A stretch of 64,000 bases of DNA from Echinococcus granulosus (GCF_000524195.1 NW_020170394.1:638333-702332); one strand, 5' to 3'. Shown: positions 12,601-26,604, counted from the stretch's first letter. The notes: generated by a model not told the origin, from the sequence alone. Program-made: numbers and translations.

Positions 12601-15600
12601 CTGTTTTTTAATATTGTGAAGTTTCCTGTGTCCAATAGTCAAAAATTAACAGGTAATGAATAGAAACTGACTGTACTATTGATATTGTGGAATGCGCGAA
12701 TAAATCATTGAAAGTAAATAACTGTTCTTTGTATGGTTTAGCTGCATATTACCGCTATACGTGTTTGTCTGGGTAAACCACTTGGGTGGCGAGCCAACAC
12801 GCCATTTACGTGGCTGAGCAGGCGTCACCTGTTCCTGAGGTGGAGACAAACACCGACTCCCCATAAAACTTTAGTCATTTGTATAATACCTCTATCACGC
12901 AATGTAAGATGTCCTCCTCCAGCCAGTCTTCTGTACCCAATAGTCTGATTCTGGTGGTGGAAGGGATAACAGCTTAAATATTGCATTGCAGCAATATGCT
13001 GGATAAAGGGAAAATTGACAAACAAATGAATAAATAGATGCGAAACATTTCATGCCTTCCAGCAGAGAAATGATTAAAAAAGTCAAGGAGGCGTCTGATA
13101 CGAGTCCAGTTTTAATCCACCGGAGCGTAATTTTAGGGAAGTAATTGCTTAATCAGTTCATTTTTCAAACCAGTCCTTAACGGGAATTACAAAACAGCTT
13201 CAATTTATTTGTACATATTTCCCATAGTTTCCGCTGTGGGCAACCGAGTGCTATTTTTATTCTTAACCTAATGGCTAATCATGAATCGGTACTACTACCT
13301 AGTACCACCGGATTCACGAGTTCTAACAGGAGTACGGCATCTGGAGTCAAATTGGGAGCTGTAATCTTTTCCAGCATTAGGAATATCAATAAGGGAGTTA
13401 AATCAGATAGGCAACTTTGGTACTTCTTGGATGATATACTACACAATTCACAGATTTATCACCCGAATATTTACCTCTCTGGGGTCCAAGACAAATAGGC
13501 ATTTTAGAGACCTACTCTCCTAAATAAGCGCAAAATTCTACTGTGAGAAAGGGGCTGCAAGTAGAATGTAATTTACTTTTTGAAAATCAAACATACTTTT
13601 CATTGGAATGAACCTGTCTGTGCCGAAAATCTTGATTTTCGCTATAACTCACTCGCAAACCTGTCCAAGTCTTTCAATAAAATTCTACGGCATACGATTA
13701 CATCCGTTTTATAAAGGTTGACCAAAACTAAAGACCAACTTAATCAAACAGTGTAAAATATACTAATTTTGCTCTACTGAACCGTTTGGTTCAAATGGTT
13801 AGCTATTGTTTGCAATGTGCCAAATTTCAGATGTCAATTAGTGTTTTACAGGAGGCATGAGACACGTCCAACACTGCACGTCGCACCACTAAAACGCCAT
13901 TAAAATCAGCCATTTCTATGTACTCGATCAGTAATAGTAACTTTGCCGAGCAGAGGGCTTCTCCACCTTACTCATCAGAGCATAATCGTTGATTGCTACC
14001 CCATTTTAAAGCAAGTACTTTAGTGCAGTGCTGCCGAATCACACCAACAGTTTCAAAGCCATATGTGAGTGTGCAAAAAATAAGGCGGGAAAATTAATTG
14101 ATGCAAATAAAGTCGAACTTTCAGTTGGTCATAAATGCTTTGGGTGCAAATAATCACCATGCAAAATATTAAAGCACTTATTTTGCTACGCTTTTCTTGC
14201 ACTGGCTTGAAGTTTAAGCATAACTGCCAGAAGAAATGATGCTAGGCCATCACAGGTCAGTTCAGGCAAACCTGATGAAGCTAGATGACCTGCACTTTGG
14301 CCTGACATTGTCCTTTACCTAAAAGGATAGAATATGAAATATTTAGATGACAATAGAATCATGAGGAATGAGGAAATGTCGAATCGAAACGCTTTATTCT
14401 CGAGTCCCCAAACAAGCAAACTGTTGACATCACAACCACAAAACCACTACAAAAGCAGTTTATTATCCACCTTCACAATATCCTTGCCATGTTGGTGGTG
14501 TTTGTTATATGATATTTTCTCCTAACTTTTCGAATAGACCAAGTTTCCTGTAGATAACTGATACATCTTGGCTACATTTATTGGGAATTTGTGTCATAGC
14601 TTAGCATTTGAGTCTAAACTGTGCCGACATGAGTATTCGGTCACCCATTCAACGCAACAAATGAGCCGAACAGACAGTCATTTTAGAAGTCAAAACTGAT
14701 TAGTAGTCATCATAAGATGTTGAAATAATAACACAGAAAGGCTTTGGATGCAATAAAATTCCTTTATACAATGACAGGACGTCCTTTTTTGGGTCACAAT
14801 TGCCTGAAACAATCACAAATAGGTGTGTGTATTTTTCTTTACCGGAAATACTTTGACTTCTTCTAGACAACATTACCAATTCGAGAGTTAATGTCTTATG
14901 CTCAGGCATAATTGTTATGAGGGTGGACAAAAACAACAGTTAAGTAAATTTTCGTTATAGTACCTACTTATCTGACTAAAAGCATGTAAGACCTCTGCTT
15001 TTATCCAAATAAATAGCCTTTTAGGCCTGCATATGAATCGTAGCAGACTTGAATATTTCATACCATGTGAGGTGTATTAGGAGATAGACTCAGAGAAATC
15101 AGTATGGCACCACTTAAATAAGTTTGTATTAAAAGGGATCAAAACCTGCTATGACCACATTTTATTAAAAAATGTCGAGGTTACCTTCGTTTAGTGGGAA
15201 AATTTCCAAGTAAATGCTGTTACCTTGGGATTTATCGCATTTGGTGACCTATTATGTTCAATGGATCTTAGAATTTCATACTAACGAAAACAAAAACAAA
15301 GAAATTCCACAAATTGGCAAATAGAATAAGTTTGATTAAGCTATCAACTATATTTTTCTGGTAGATGCTTAAGTTACATCAAAACCTGACTGCCACGACA
15401 AAATTGGGAAATGTGCGTTCGTGGTATGGTGGCCAGAACCAAAGTAATATTTTTTTTAAAAACTTATACTCGTGGTCTTTACCATAGCAAAATGCAATAG
15501 CACCTACCTTCTTGCCAAAGGTATTATAATAAATAAACTGCTGTGTCAAAACAAAAAGCTGCCAATTGTATAACGATGTGAGATTTGTTGTTACTGATTT

Positions 15601-16087
15601 TGTACTTGAGTAAAAATTTAGTTTCATTTTCAGAGTCGGTCGACGTTTGAAAATAACATTGGTAAACGTCGGATGCAATAATTTTCCTCAACAAAACCAG
15701 TGCTTATTTAAGTTAAAAGTATAACCGTCTGAGGTTTGCACAGTGAACTGATCGTTTTTAAACGTCAAAGTAAGAATTTCGGAAATTCGTTTGACATGTA
15801 AAACTAGATCCACCTCAAAATCCACTTTTTTGGACGATATTACCATGTAAGCGTCAATTATTTTGAGGGACGTGTTTACTCAGTAGGTTTGGTAATTTAA
15901 AGGTGAACTCCTCACAATTTAGTTTTAGAAAAATTCTACAGGACATTTTTGAGTGCCTTTCAGGCAAATGCGATCATAAATACTTTGAATGAATAAAGCA
16001 AAGTTTAAAATGAATTATAAGTACTTGGATATTTTACCAAGGCGTCATGAAATATGCTGATGTTGAGGCAAATTTAGCAGGTGTAAA
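9610..16087. other. Intergenic region, no gene recognised
   Basis: Both strands were read for exon-like segments with plausible splice sites and protein families. Only short, compositionally random frames were seen. No tRNA or rRNA was recognised. Confidence 0.4.
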
Positions 16088-16285
16088 TGTAGCGTCCCGA
16101 GACTCCCTTAAGACGAAAGAAGACACAATACTCGGGCAGAATATATACATTCAGCACCGAGAAGGTGTCTGGGCTATTGGCATGGCCCAAAAGGCCAGCC
16201 CACCCAGCGAGGTACAAGGGGGCTAGTTCGAAGTACAAAAGTGGCGCCTCACCAGAACCGAGGGATAAACCACTATCGTATTACA
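16088..16285 (+). mobile_element. 198-bp LTR-like repeat, intact copy A
   Basis: The unit begins TGTAGCGTCCC and ends CGTATTACA, so its termini are the inverted TGTA...TACA typical of LTRs. The bases TAAA flank it on both sides (16084-16087 and 16286-16289), which looks like a 4-bp target duplication. A copy of exactly the same length lies inverted at 27439-27636, and decayed copies lie at 18231, 18839, 27657 and 42461. It codes for nothing obvious. It is best read as a solo LTR of a short non-autonomous retrotransposon. Confidence 0.75.
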
Positions 16286-17230
16286 TAAAGGCATGTTTAC
16301 ATGCACGCTATTTTTTTGTGCAAAACCCTTTAGATTTAAAGCCATCTATCACTTCTGTGGGCAATGTAAAATTTCAGAAATCCTCACAATCCAGTGGCTG
16401 ACACTAAACTTTGAATCTACGTTAGACGCCCAGATTTATCACAAGGATTATGGGAGTCACATGATATCTTAGGTGTTCTGCACTCAGACAAGGGTGATGG
16501 GAAAGTGGCTGATGATATGGTTGGCTCCATCAGCGGTTATTTCCTTCCAGGTATTTCAATGTGTTTGCCAATCCTAGACACATGAAAACTGACACTTCGG
16601 ATACGGCATTAATGCACAAAACCAAAGTATCGAGACAATGGAGGATTCATGCTTAAGGCAAAGTACCTTACCGAAGAGAGTCAAAAGGCTTCTTGCGAAA
16701 TCTGAATAGTGAATGTTTGATGTTTGGATGAGGATTAAACGGTGCCCCTCTCAACCGCGGCCATTTTAAACGTGAATGTAAGAAAAAAAACTAGCGCAGT
16801 ATGATGGAAATGTACTAGCAATAAAGCCTAGTTGGTGCTAGTACACGGGACATTCATAGATGCATTTTGACTGTTTTACATTTTGAAAACAACTGAAGAC
16901 GAAATGGAGAGAGTAAATGCAGGTGATTTACTTAAGGAGCAATTTAATTTTGATACAAAATCTTGATATTCCTCAAGGCAGGTCAATCTGCGGCTAATTA
17001 GCACCTTTATATACAGAAAAAACAACTTTTCCCACACCTCTTTAACAAAGCTTTCCCCTGCCTGTACCATTGTTGGACAAATAACGGAAGATCCTTTTGA
17101 TCCAGTGGTACGAGACCAGTTTTATCGAAAGTAGGGAACAATTGGCAGTGTACCATTTGGAGGCACAAGGCGACGCCTCAATTACTCAAAGCAAGGCTGC
17201 TGTGTCACCTGCAAATATTATTTTATGCTC

Positions 17231-17265
17231 ACACATACGTGTGTTTGTGTGTGTATGTGTGAGAG
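17231..17265. repeat. TG/CA-rich simple repeat
   Basis: A run of alternating CA then TG dinucleotides with interruptions, beginning with the near-palindrome ACACATACGTGTGT. It could form a small hairpin, but is most simply a microsatellite. Confidence 0.7.
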
Positions 17266-18230
17266 TATTTTTTTCACTTAAAGAAGAAGACGAATCGCGA
17301 AACTGTTTGAACAAATTATGCAATGTTCTGCATTTATCTGAATCCTTGTCTGTGCATGATAGAATAGTGGTGTGGGAAAGGCGGCAAAGTGGTTTAGCAG
17401 CTTCTAATTGCATAGTATTTATTTGAGTTAGATATAATATGGCAAATTTGGAGCCAGTGACACTTGTGTCACCCAAATTAGATTTGGAAGGGGGTCAACA
17501 TAGTCTGCTACGTGTGCTGTAAGCAAACATTGCCACACATTGCATTAATCAGTTTAAACGAGCTGCTTCCCCCTATTCAAATACTTGGCGACATATCCCA
17601 ATCAAAATGTTGTTTCAGTCTCATTATTTGGCTTCTGCCTTTTGACCCGATTTGACAAAATGGTAATACAAGCATCCATTGTTGAATTAACAGGGGAAGA
17701 ATTGTAATTTTGTAAAAAGCTTAGTCCAAAGGGAAAGTTCCTCGCAGTTATCTGCTCTCCTTGGAAAAGATAATTTACTAAAAAACAACGAAAAAGAATC
17801 AAAATGCTTTCTGTACATGCTTAAGAAAGCACTGTAGTGCCGACTAATGTGCCTCCTTTTATATTTTACTTCAGGGTATCAGGAAAAGTAGATAGGAATG
17901 TGTGATGCTGACCCCCTTTTTTCTCTTCAAGCAGTCATATTGGGAGAGCGGAGGATTTTTTTATTAACTGAAATAGGCAAATCCCCACCTAACCACTTTT
18001 GAGCTGAGAAGCTTATACTGTAAAATAGCATTTAACACTGTTGATGCCATGCTCAGTGAGCAAAAGGACTTAACATTTTAAAACAATCACAGAATTTTCT
18101 GGAGCTCTTGTTCCGTTTAAGGGTGGCTATCAATAGCAATTTGGCTGATATTTAATAAATGAAGAACCAACACTGAGTTTCAATATGGCACGTTTGCAAT
18201 GAATGCAGCCACATCTTAGGACTCTGTCAG

Positions 18231-18327
18231 TGTGGCAGTGCAGACTCTCCAGACTTCCCTGAATGCGAAAGAAGACACAATGCTAAGGCTATTGGCATGG
18301 CCCAGATGCCAGCCTTGCCAGTCACCT
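18231..18327 (+). mobile_element. Decayed copy of the 198-bp LTR-like repeat
   Basis: This stretch keeps the motifs GAAAGAAGACACAAT and CTATTGGCATGGCCC of the intact copies in the same order, with internal deletions. It has the same orientation as copy A and lies about 510 bases upstream of another decayed copy at 18839, so the two could be the ends of one old element. Confidence 0.6.
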
Positions 18328-18838
18328 AGTTTTCATGCAAATGAGGAGATGCCTGACCACAACGTCAATGATCCCTCTCGGCAATTCCACTAGATCTTGA
18401 GTTTCGACAAGTATGGGGACTAGATTCGGAGTTGGAGGGATGTGACAGGCATCTCGTGTAACATGGCTAGCCGTAGGAACGCTGGCCTCAAAGCATAGTC
18501 ATGTAACAAAGGACGGGGTTTGGACATAGTTACGTTATATTCACTTCAGAGCTGCCCAGCCGTATCTACCTGGATTTGATTCATTTAGTAGAGAAGTGGA
18601 TGAGGTATCGCATTTTCACGTATTTAATATTGGTATACAGATTTGATAAGCAGATCCTTAACAGAATATTTAATGCTTTAAGGCCAGTGTCGTTTTCGTT
18701 GTTGATAGCTGAACACGGTAATGGGGTAGTTGCCAAAGGTAGATGTTATTGTCAGCCCCTCTGTTACGGATTGGCACCAATTTTGCTATTCTCAGCACAC
18801 GCACATCTTCCGCTCAATGTCTTTTCCGCTGCCACCAG

Positions 18839-18981
18839 TGTTGCATCCTGAGACTTCGCTGAAGACGAGAGAAGGCAGTATTAGAGCTAAAGGCCAGTTC
18901 GCCCGGTGGGCTACAAATGGTAGGCATCCAAAAAGGCCCCTTTACCAAAACCAAGAGTTAAACAAACAACGCATTACGGTA
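18839..18981 (+). mobile_element. Decayed copy of the 198-bp LTR-like repeat
   Basis: It begins TGTTGCATCCTGAGACT and runs through GAGAGAAGGCAGTATT to a 3' end near GCATTACGGTA, matching both ends of the intact unit with many substitutions and a central deletion. The orientation is plus, as in the copy at 18231. Confidence 0.6.
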
Positions 18982-21900
18982 GATCTCCCCTTCTAGTACT
19001 TGCTTAAATACATAATGGAGAATGGAAACTGGAACTCATAGAGTCCAAGCAGAGGAGGGAATGCTTTGCCTGAAGTCGTTTGCATTAATGTTAGAAGGAA
19101 CAACTATAGAGGAAATTTCGTCTCCTAATAACATTGAAAGAAGCGAGGCCTTAAAGCAGAAGTACAGTTCGCGATATGGACTTTTAATGTAAAGACAAAT
19201 CAGTGCTGTCTTTTAAATCTTCGTTAGTTAGGTTCTTATCGAGTCAATTTAAAATCATTAACTTGTCTTTATTATCTCTAGGGTCTTGATCCCTTCCTCT
19301 GATATTTTGTTCGAAATTGCCAACTATCCCAGTGACACTAATTAAAATGTCTTGAATGCGAGACTGCTTCTCAAGGCAGTTGGTCTAATGCCACCTGCTT
19401 GCCATTGTGTTAGGATGTTGCTACTACCCAGACAAGGGAAGCCATTCTGTGACCCCACTCCCAATTACCAGATTGGGATGTGAGGCTAAAATGAAACTTC
19501 CATCGCATGCAAAGACTGCCTTTTCTCAATCGTTGATTTTTATTTAACACATCTTCCAACTATGGTGCCCTGAACACGTCCTGACACACGTGGTGATTGA
19601 GCTTGTGGTTGTACTTTCAATGAGCTAAGTACTACCCTCCATAGGACGTTATCATTTTCTGCATAAGTGCAAATCTCTCTTGAACTTCTTTCTTACAATT
19701 CAGCACTTTGCGGGTATTTTCAAACGGTTTCACATAATTAAAATTCACTGGAGGCAAAATCGTTGTGTCTTTAACCATACTTAGTCGATTGTGAACGATT
19801 TCATACTGGCTTTGGCCATGTTTTTGATTCGTGGGGATATTTACAGTTGGGAAAATCAGTTAGGGGGGATCCGCAGTCCGTTCATTCCAGACACTTTCTA
19901 GAAGTATGCGTTGACGTCTTGCCTCAGCTTTGTAAGCTTCTACTTTGCTAAAGTCAGATGACAAAGTCTAATTGGTACATACCATCGAATCATTTAAAAA
20001 GCCCTTCGGAAGGAGCAGCCTCTTCATGCAAGAATTTGCAAACCGCGCCTAAAGCATTGGTTAGCAGCTTCACAATGACGTATAGAAGTAAAAGTGCCGT
20101 CAGGATTCATTAGGATCACAGATAACGCTTTAGCTAAGCAGAAAGTTTAGTAGACTTTGGTTTAATTTGCAGTACAAGATCTAATCGCTTTGCACCAATA
20201 AAAGAAACCCATTTATCTGCAACAAATATTTTTAAGGAGTAGCATGAATGTGACCATGGATAAATAGGGTTTTTGCCCAAATAAATAACTTGTAAAATTC
20301 ATTCAGGTTCGTATTTTTTACTAGAAAATTGTAGGGAGCTCTCTTATATGCTCCTAGAAAGATCCATGCAATTTGACGCTCTGGGACACCTATCAAACTA
20401 ACTCAGTATATTTCATGCTGATCCTCCCAGATGCCTCATACATATGCAGCATTTTTGGCACTGCGCTGAGTTTGTGCTGTTGTTCATCGTAGAAAAGCAT
20501 GCTTGCCTTTTTTTATTAATAAACTAATATTCACCAAATGGTCATCAATGTGTGTTTGTACGCATAGTAGTGAAAGGCTAAGAAATGTCAACAAATGTAC
20601 CATCTATTATAAACCACCCCCAACAATTCTCCATGGAGTTGAACCAGGACGCATTTTCTCAAATTGCAATGTGCGGAATTATTAAGGGAATCGCATTCTC
20701 ATACCCTGTTGCACAAAGTGTCATTATCCTATCAAGTATCACTGAGAGCTCCATGGAAACTTTTATCAAGAAATTGGATCGTTGGCCATATAAGTGTTTT
20801 CGTGATTACCGGTATCGTACCAGTTAGCAATAGTCAGTTGACGTGAAATGTATAAATGGACATTAATTTTGCCCAAAAATTCGCCTTCCTGAGGTGTGCT
20901 TCTAATTAAAAGAAAATTCTGAGATTAATTTCAAACAGCTCACCTAGAAGTACTTGTAACGCGTGTGACAGAACCAATGGACCTGCTATGATGGCGAGGA
21001 AGCGGAAAGTTGTATCATGATGGTGCACAAGTTTAATGTCGAACATGAGGAAAAGTCTGCAGAGAACGTTTAGTCAAAATTAACCAATCGTAAGAATGGA
21101 AAGAATTGGTAAATTATTACTGTTTGGATTGTTTATAATTCAAGAAAAAAGTTCCACTGCAAGCTGCCGTTGTGGTCGCAAACGTACACAAGTAGCTCGC
21201 CTCAAGTACGGTACGAAACTCGCGACTTCCTTTCAAAATGCATCCCGATTAATGCAAAGCGGGGTTAGAGCAAGCGAAGCAGAATGGTCAAATAGTATTT
21301 TGTCGACAGTGATGTGGCAACATCTACCTGATCATCAATGCGCTTCAAAAGTGAAAGTGCAAATCCGTACTTCAGTTGCATTTTAAAGCCTTTGCGCACA
21401 CTTAATCTCAAAGTATTTAAGGAAGGAAAATATTTTCAAATCTCCCCAAAAGTGAGACGTTGAAGGTGGCGCTTATGTTCCAAAATGAAAGATGCTCGGC
21501 AATCAGTCGAGAAGCGAGTCCCAAACTCAGGCCTTGCGTTGCTCAGCATTTGACACAATTAGGCCCGCAGAGCATAATCCACTTTACCGAAATGAAATAC
21601 ATTTCTACAGAATGGTAGCACTGGATTACTTAAAATTTACGAGTTATATGCAATAGTAAATCTACTGCAGAAGCAATTTTGTTATGCTATCCGCTGCAAA
21701 AGTACATATACGAATAAGCACAAGCCAACCTTCGTTCTCTACTAAAAATACGAATGAAATCAAAATCACGTCTCATCGCTACTCGAACAATGCAGAGGTA
21801 ATAAAAGCAAAACCCTTCAACTCTCTACGGGTGCACTTGAAGCGTCCTTTGTCTTACATGTTCCCTTCATAATAGTGATTCTACCATGTCACCTACTCAG

Positions 21901-23161
21901 ATTTTCACACGACTACATTAATTGCAGTTTTACTACTCGCTAACATGGTTGATACCGTTCTGCATCCTCATTCGGGTAAATAGGACAAATGCTTTGGGCG
22001 TACTAGCAGGATTCCAAGCGTCATTGACATCGAGCTCTAAGCACACCGATTTGGAAGCCAAAGGGCACACTAAGAAGAGAGCAGTAACAAAACCGACTCT
22101 AAATTTATAACCTTTCGGTAGCAGGATCTTAAAATATTTGACGAAAAAATTATGCTAAAAGCCAGTATGCAAATTTCGGCCGCTTGTTATCGAGAAACAG
22201 AATGACACGTGAGGCGCCATTGCTGTAAAGTAGCTCTAATTCAACACAAAAATTATAATAAAAATGAAATGTTATTGGGAAACGAGAGAAGGCTCTCCTG
22301 TTTCCCATTCAAATTGACGATCCGAAATGGGGAACCCCAAGACGTAGAAAACGGCCCACTTTTTACAAAACGTTCCGAACCCACATTGTCAGCATGCAAA
22401 TGCCACCGGCTTACCCTCAGGCTCATCCACTTTCCTGCTAAGTGCAGCACTCCAACCCATTTGATTTCCCGTTCTTTCTAAGTATGTTGACGTCACCAAA
22501 CAAATCAGATTGACACAAAGTTGCAGCAACTCTCGCACTAGACTTAGCTTGGATAACGGGTCGTAAAATACCAATACCTGATGTGAAACACGCCGCGAGC
22601 TTGATGTTGAGGGAACTAGAACCCTAGACGTCAACCAAAGCTCATTATTTCTCCATTCGCTGAATAATCAGCATACGATCTACACTTGCCCCTTCATCTG
22701 GGTCTGCATTCCACGATCGCGAAAACAGATGTGTCTGCAACGACCTGGAGCTAGCCTTATGATCATTTCTGCGTGAGCTCGCCTCACCCTATTGCCTACA
22801 TACTCTTTGTCTCTAAATAGAAACCTTACCTATATTAAACAAATTGGACTACCAAAACCGAATGACCTATGACCTCAAAAAATATATTTTTAAGGCCGAA
22901 AGTGTCACTAAGTGATAGGCGACCTCACCTTGTATTCTAACATATCTAAGCGATGACTCCAGTGAATAGGGCCAAGAGCATTACATGGCTTTACTTTTAT
23001 ATCGTAAAATAAAGTAGTTACGCCGACAGGTAGATCACAATTGCGTCAAACCTTCCCTCATTCAGTTGGCACAAAAGTACACGTGACGATTAGGGATGGT
23101 GAAGAAAGGAGGCGCAGCTGGGAGTTCGATAAGGTAGACATCTGGGTGGATTGGAGGCTGT
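18982..23161. other. Intergenic region, no gene recognised
   Basis: No exon chain, RNA gene or clear repeat was recognised in this 4.2 kb downstream of the AMFR stop codon. Open frames up to 96 codons occur, but none has family motifs or paired splice sites. Confidence 0.4.
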
Positions 23162-26100
23162 TTACGACGCCCTGCGACGCTGCTGCAACATGAGGAAGTG
23201 CTGACGGGCTCGAGCGAACATCTGCTGCTTCCGTTGAGCCATTAAAGAGGAACCTGAGGGCTGTTGTTCCCCGGTGGAGGGTTCCTGTTCTGCTCTCGCG
23301 AATACTTCCTCAGTCTCCCAGGGTGGATGAATTGAGGTGGAAGGAGCTATGTTCTCAGGCGTCGGCTAAAATTGAAACACCGAGCAACAAGTTTTGCGTA
23401 ATACTCGAAAAATGGACACAGATCAGTTGCTTTCTGTCAATACAAAGACTTGTCGGAATTGATTATTCGAACCACACCCATACTAGTAAACTTCTACGGG
23501 TTACAAATTTACATCACGTAAATTGAGACACCAGAAATGATTAGCGTGTGGATACTACAATAAAACTAATAAGAAGTATGTGATACACAAAAAGCTTTCG
23601 CCATGAATTCTGAGTATCTATTAACGTGACGCTGGGAATGAATTTACGTCGACTAAGAGTAGTCTACTTAGTGAATTCCCCTTTATTCGATAAAAATGAG
23701 ATAAAACCAAAACTGGAACGAAGGGGACTAAGAACGTGTTTAAGTATGCGTAATTAATACGACTGCACATGCGACTCTGTATCACGTACCTCCTCGTAAG
23801 CACTGTTAATAGTGGTGCCATCCTGAGAAAATTCCTCAAGAGGCGAATCGCTCTCCGTGCCTACCACGCGCCCCGCAAGAATGTTCTCAACCGTGGCCTC
23901 GGGCACACGAGTCACCGCAAGGTCAGCCAGAATCGCCCTCAGTGGGACGGCAGGAAAGGCCGCAGCGATTTGCTCCGCCTGGGCGCGCATGCTAGATGAG
24001 AGATCACGTACCAGATGGCGACGGTGGTGCGCGCCATCGGCAGCAGTGGTGCGAAAGGGAAGCAGCCGTGAAATAAATGTAGTTGATACACGCTGTCTCT
24101 GATGCTGGTGTTGTTGAGTAACAACCTCTGCTGGCGATTCATTCATTGGCCGATTCGTTGGAAGGGGCGCCACATGCTGTTCAGTCTAAAAGATGCCCAC
24201 AGTTCTCGTATAATGTTCCCACACGAAGCATATCCTAGTGATTGCGCGTGACCATACTCGCAGCAATCGGTACGTCACGCTGCCTCACAACACTCGCCTT
24301 GTGATCCATTCAAGTCTATGCAGTACCGTTAGCATTGTGCGAAATTAAGAACTCATGAATCTGTTTTAAATGTATCACAAAAAAAAACTTTCTCAATAAT
24401 GTCCTAGTTGTGAGAAGAAAGATTCTTCACAACCGTATATTCAGCCGACCTTGCAGGAACCAAAAGATATATCTGGAGGTAATAACAACCAGAAATAGAT
24501 CATTAATGAGCGCAACAACTTACCTGAATACGCACTAGCTTGAAAGGGGAAATAAACATCTAGGGGCCGCCAATGATTAGAGTAAACGAGTAAGAAAATA
24601 ACACGAAAAAAGACGTACCTCGGAGAATTCAATATCAAGGGCAGGCAACCACGGGAAGTAGTTTGACCCATCGAAGCGGTAAAAACGACTGCGAGTCGTC
24701 GACTGGATGACTTGGTCATTCTGGTGTTGGTAGTTAACTGCTGCATCATGATTCGTCTGAAAGCCAATGTTAAATAATTGCCATAGAGCTAGTCGATATT
24801 CTCCTTCATTAGTCGTATGTTAAAGCAATTAAATGAGGTAAAAGACGGCTCAAGACAAATTAAGTCATAAGTAACGTGGGGAGATGCAGAAAGTTTACTT
24901 GAATGGTTTCATTCACAGATGGTTGAGCCGCACGCTGCATCAGATGCCTTCCAGAGCCCAAGGTGACGCGGACGCTGAGATCGAACGAAGGACCAGTGGC
25001 GCGAGCTACGCCACGCTGTCTTAGACGCACAAGTACATTACGTATAGCCTGCTGATTCTCCGCAGCCTGTTGAGGCGGTGCCTCCGTATCGCCTCTGTCA
25101 AACAAATTGAAAAGGTCGCGCATAACTGCCCCGATTACACTAGACCGTTGCGCTCTACGTTGGCGATGGGACATTTGGGGCAGAATACGATGCCTGCAAG
25201 TGGGACAACTGAGATCCTGCTCGATCCACATAGTCAAGCAGGTTTCATGAAAACAGTGATTGCAGGGCAGCCTCCGCCAATTCCACAGGGGGTCCCAACA
25301 TATAGCGCAGGTTCCCGGTTCCGAAAGCCGTTCTTCATTTCTATTTTTATCCACATCAATCATCTGTAGGAGGGCAAACAAGATTCGATAAACCATACTT
25401 GTAATAAAAGTAAAATCAATCGACTCTAATATCATTACTTTAAAGAGCGGAGATTGACTGAGTAATTCAGCTTAGGTGCAAGAATATTGCCCAAATACCA
25501 TTTACACTAAGACGAAGATCATAAACGTACTTCCCGGTCAATATGCTCCAGCGGAAATTCTTGACGAACGGCTCTAACATGATTTTGGTAGGCGAAGTGA
25601 CGACGAAGCCGTCGAGCCAGGCAGCCATAGCTAATGAATATCTGGATACAAATAATGGGGCTCGTTAGAGACGCCATTCGCGTCCAGATCAACATATGTA
25701 CATGATTTGAAAAATGAAGAGTGAGAGTGAGCACATCAAACACCAGATTGACGTTGTAGAGCCACAGAGCTTTGTCAAAGGAGGGCATATGGCGTAGCCA
25801 CGTAAACCCATCCAATAAACTGACGACAATTATAAGCTCAATCCTTAGCAGGAGAGCCAGGACAAGAATTGAATCAGAAAACATAAATACCAACACGTGG
25901 ATAATTTGATAGAAATCAGCGGAAGTCTCGTCTGCATAATCGAATGCATCAGGACCCTCGAGCATAACCTCTTTGGAAAACCGGGAACTCAATTCACCGA
26001 ATACATTAGCTTCTGGAGTAACATCCGACAAATAACAGCAGAATTTGAGACCTAGCGAGAGGAGAGCCAGGGTTCCACAATTCAAAACAATTAGCATACT

Positions 26101-26604
26101 ACCAAAGCGTAGCCATTGCCATCGCGTAATGTTGTTTTTGGCAATGAGCTGTTCACATCGAGGACGCGCCAAACGAGTAAAACCATACAAACAACTAAGG
26201 CAACCGAACCACAAAGTCCAACCTAGCAAACTGCTCCACTTCGTTGCATTGATGACACCAATTAAAAAGACCGACCTTGACAAAGCAAACTGCATCAACC
26301 TCTCGCGTATGAATTGGGGTTCCGAGCCAACAAGGGGCCCAAAGAAAAAGTACTGCAACCCCTTCACCAGAGATATAAGAAGGCAAAACACCAAATTAAA
26401 CGCTGCCACAACAATGCAGTTGTCCTGCATAACGCGTTCAAGAGTGGACAAGTTTTTCACCTCCCTCAAAAGAGCACTTTCCTCGGCTTCATAGGAATGA
26501 TAATGTCGATACCTCCATAAGGCCAAACAAGAAAGTACGATGGAAAACACCCCGTAAGAAATCAGTCGAGATGTTGGTAGTTGCGAGCATAGAACGATAG
26601 CCAT
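23162..26604 (-). CDS. AMFR: E3 ubiquitin ligase AMFR/gp78 (RING, CUE and G2BR-like)
   Basis: gp78 is a polytopic ER membrane ubiquitin ligase that works with the E2 UBE2G2 in ER-associated degradation. Exons are 26604-25531, 25363-24899, 24756-24619, 24185-23790 and 23365-23162; every junction is phase 0 and the product is about 758 residues. Exon 1 encodes several hydrophobic membrane segments. Exon 2 opens with the RING-H2 finger: CAIC, then PCNHCFHETC, then CPTC, all zinc ligands present. Exon 3 has the gp78-like FDGSNYFPWLPAL. Exon 4 carries a CUE domain (AEQIAAAFPAVPL ... ENILAGR) that binds ubiquitin. The last exon ends with QRKQQMFARARQHFL, which resembles the UBE2G2-binding G2BR helix, and stops soon after, so the C-terminal p97-binding VIM of vertebrate gp78 appears absent. 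The start is the first ATG of the open frame; upstream in-frame codons offer only TTG. The gene is divergent from DDRGK1. Confidence 0.94.

Noticed and set aside
23754..24142. Several overlapping open frames on both strands over AMFR exon 4.
   Set aside because: They are shadows of the CUE-domain frame caused by its higher GC content and show no family motifs.
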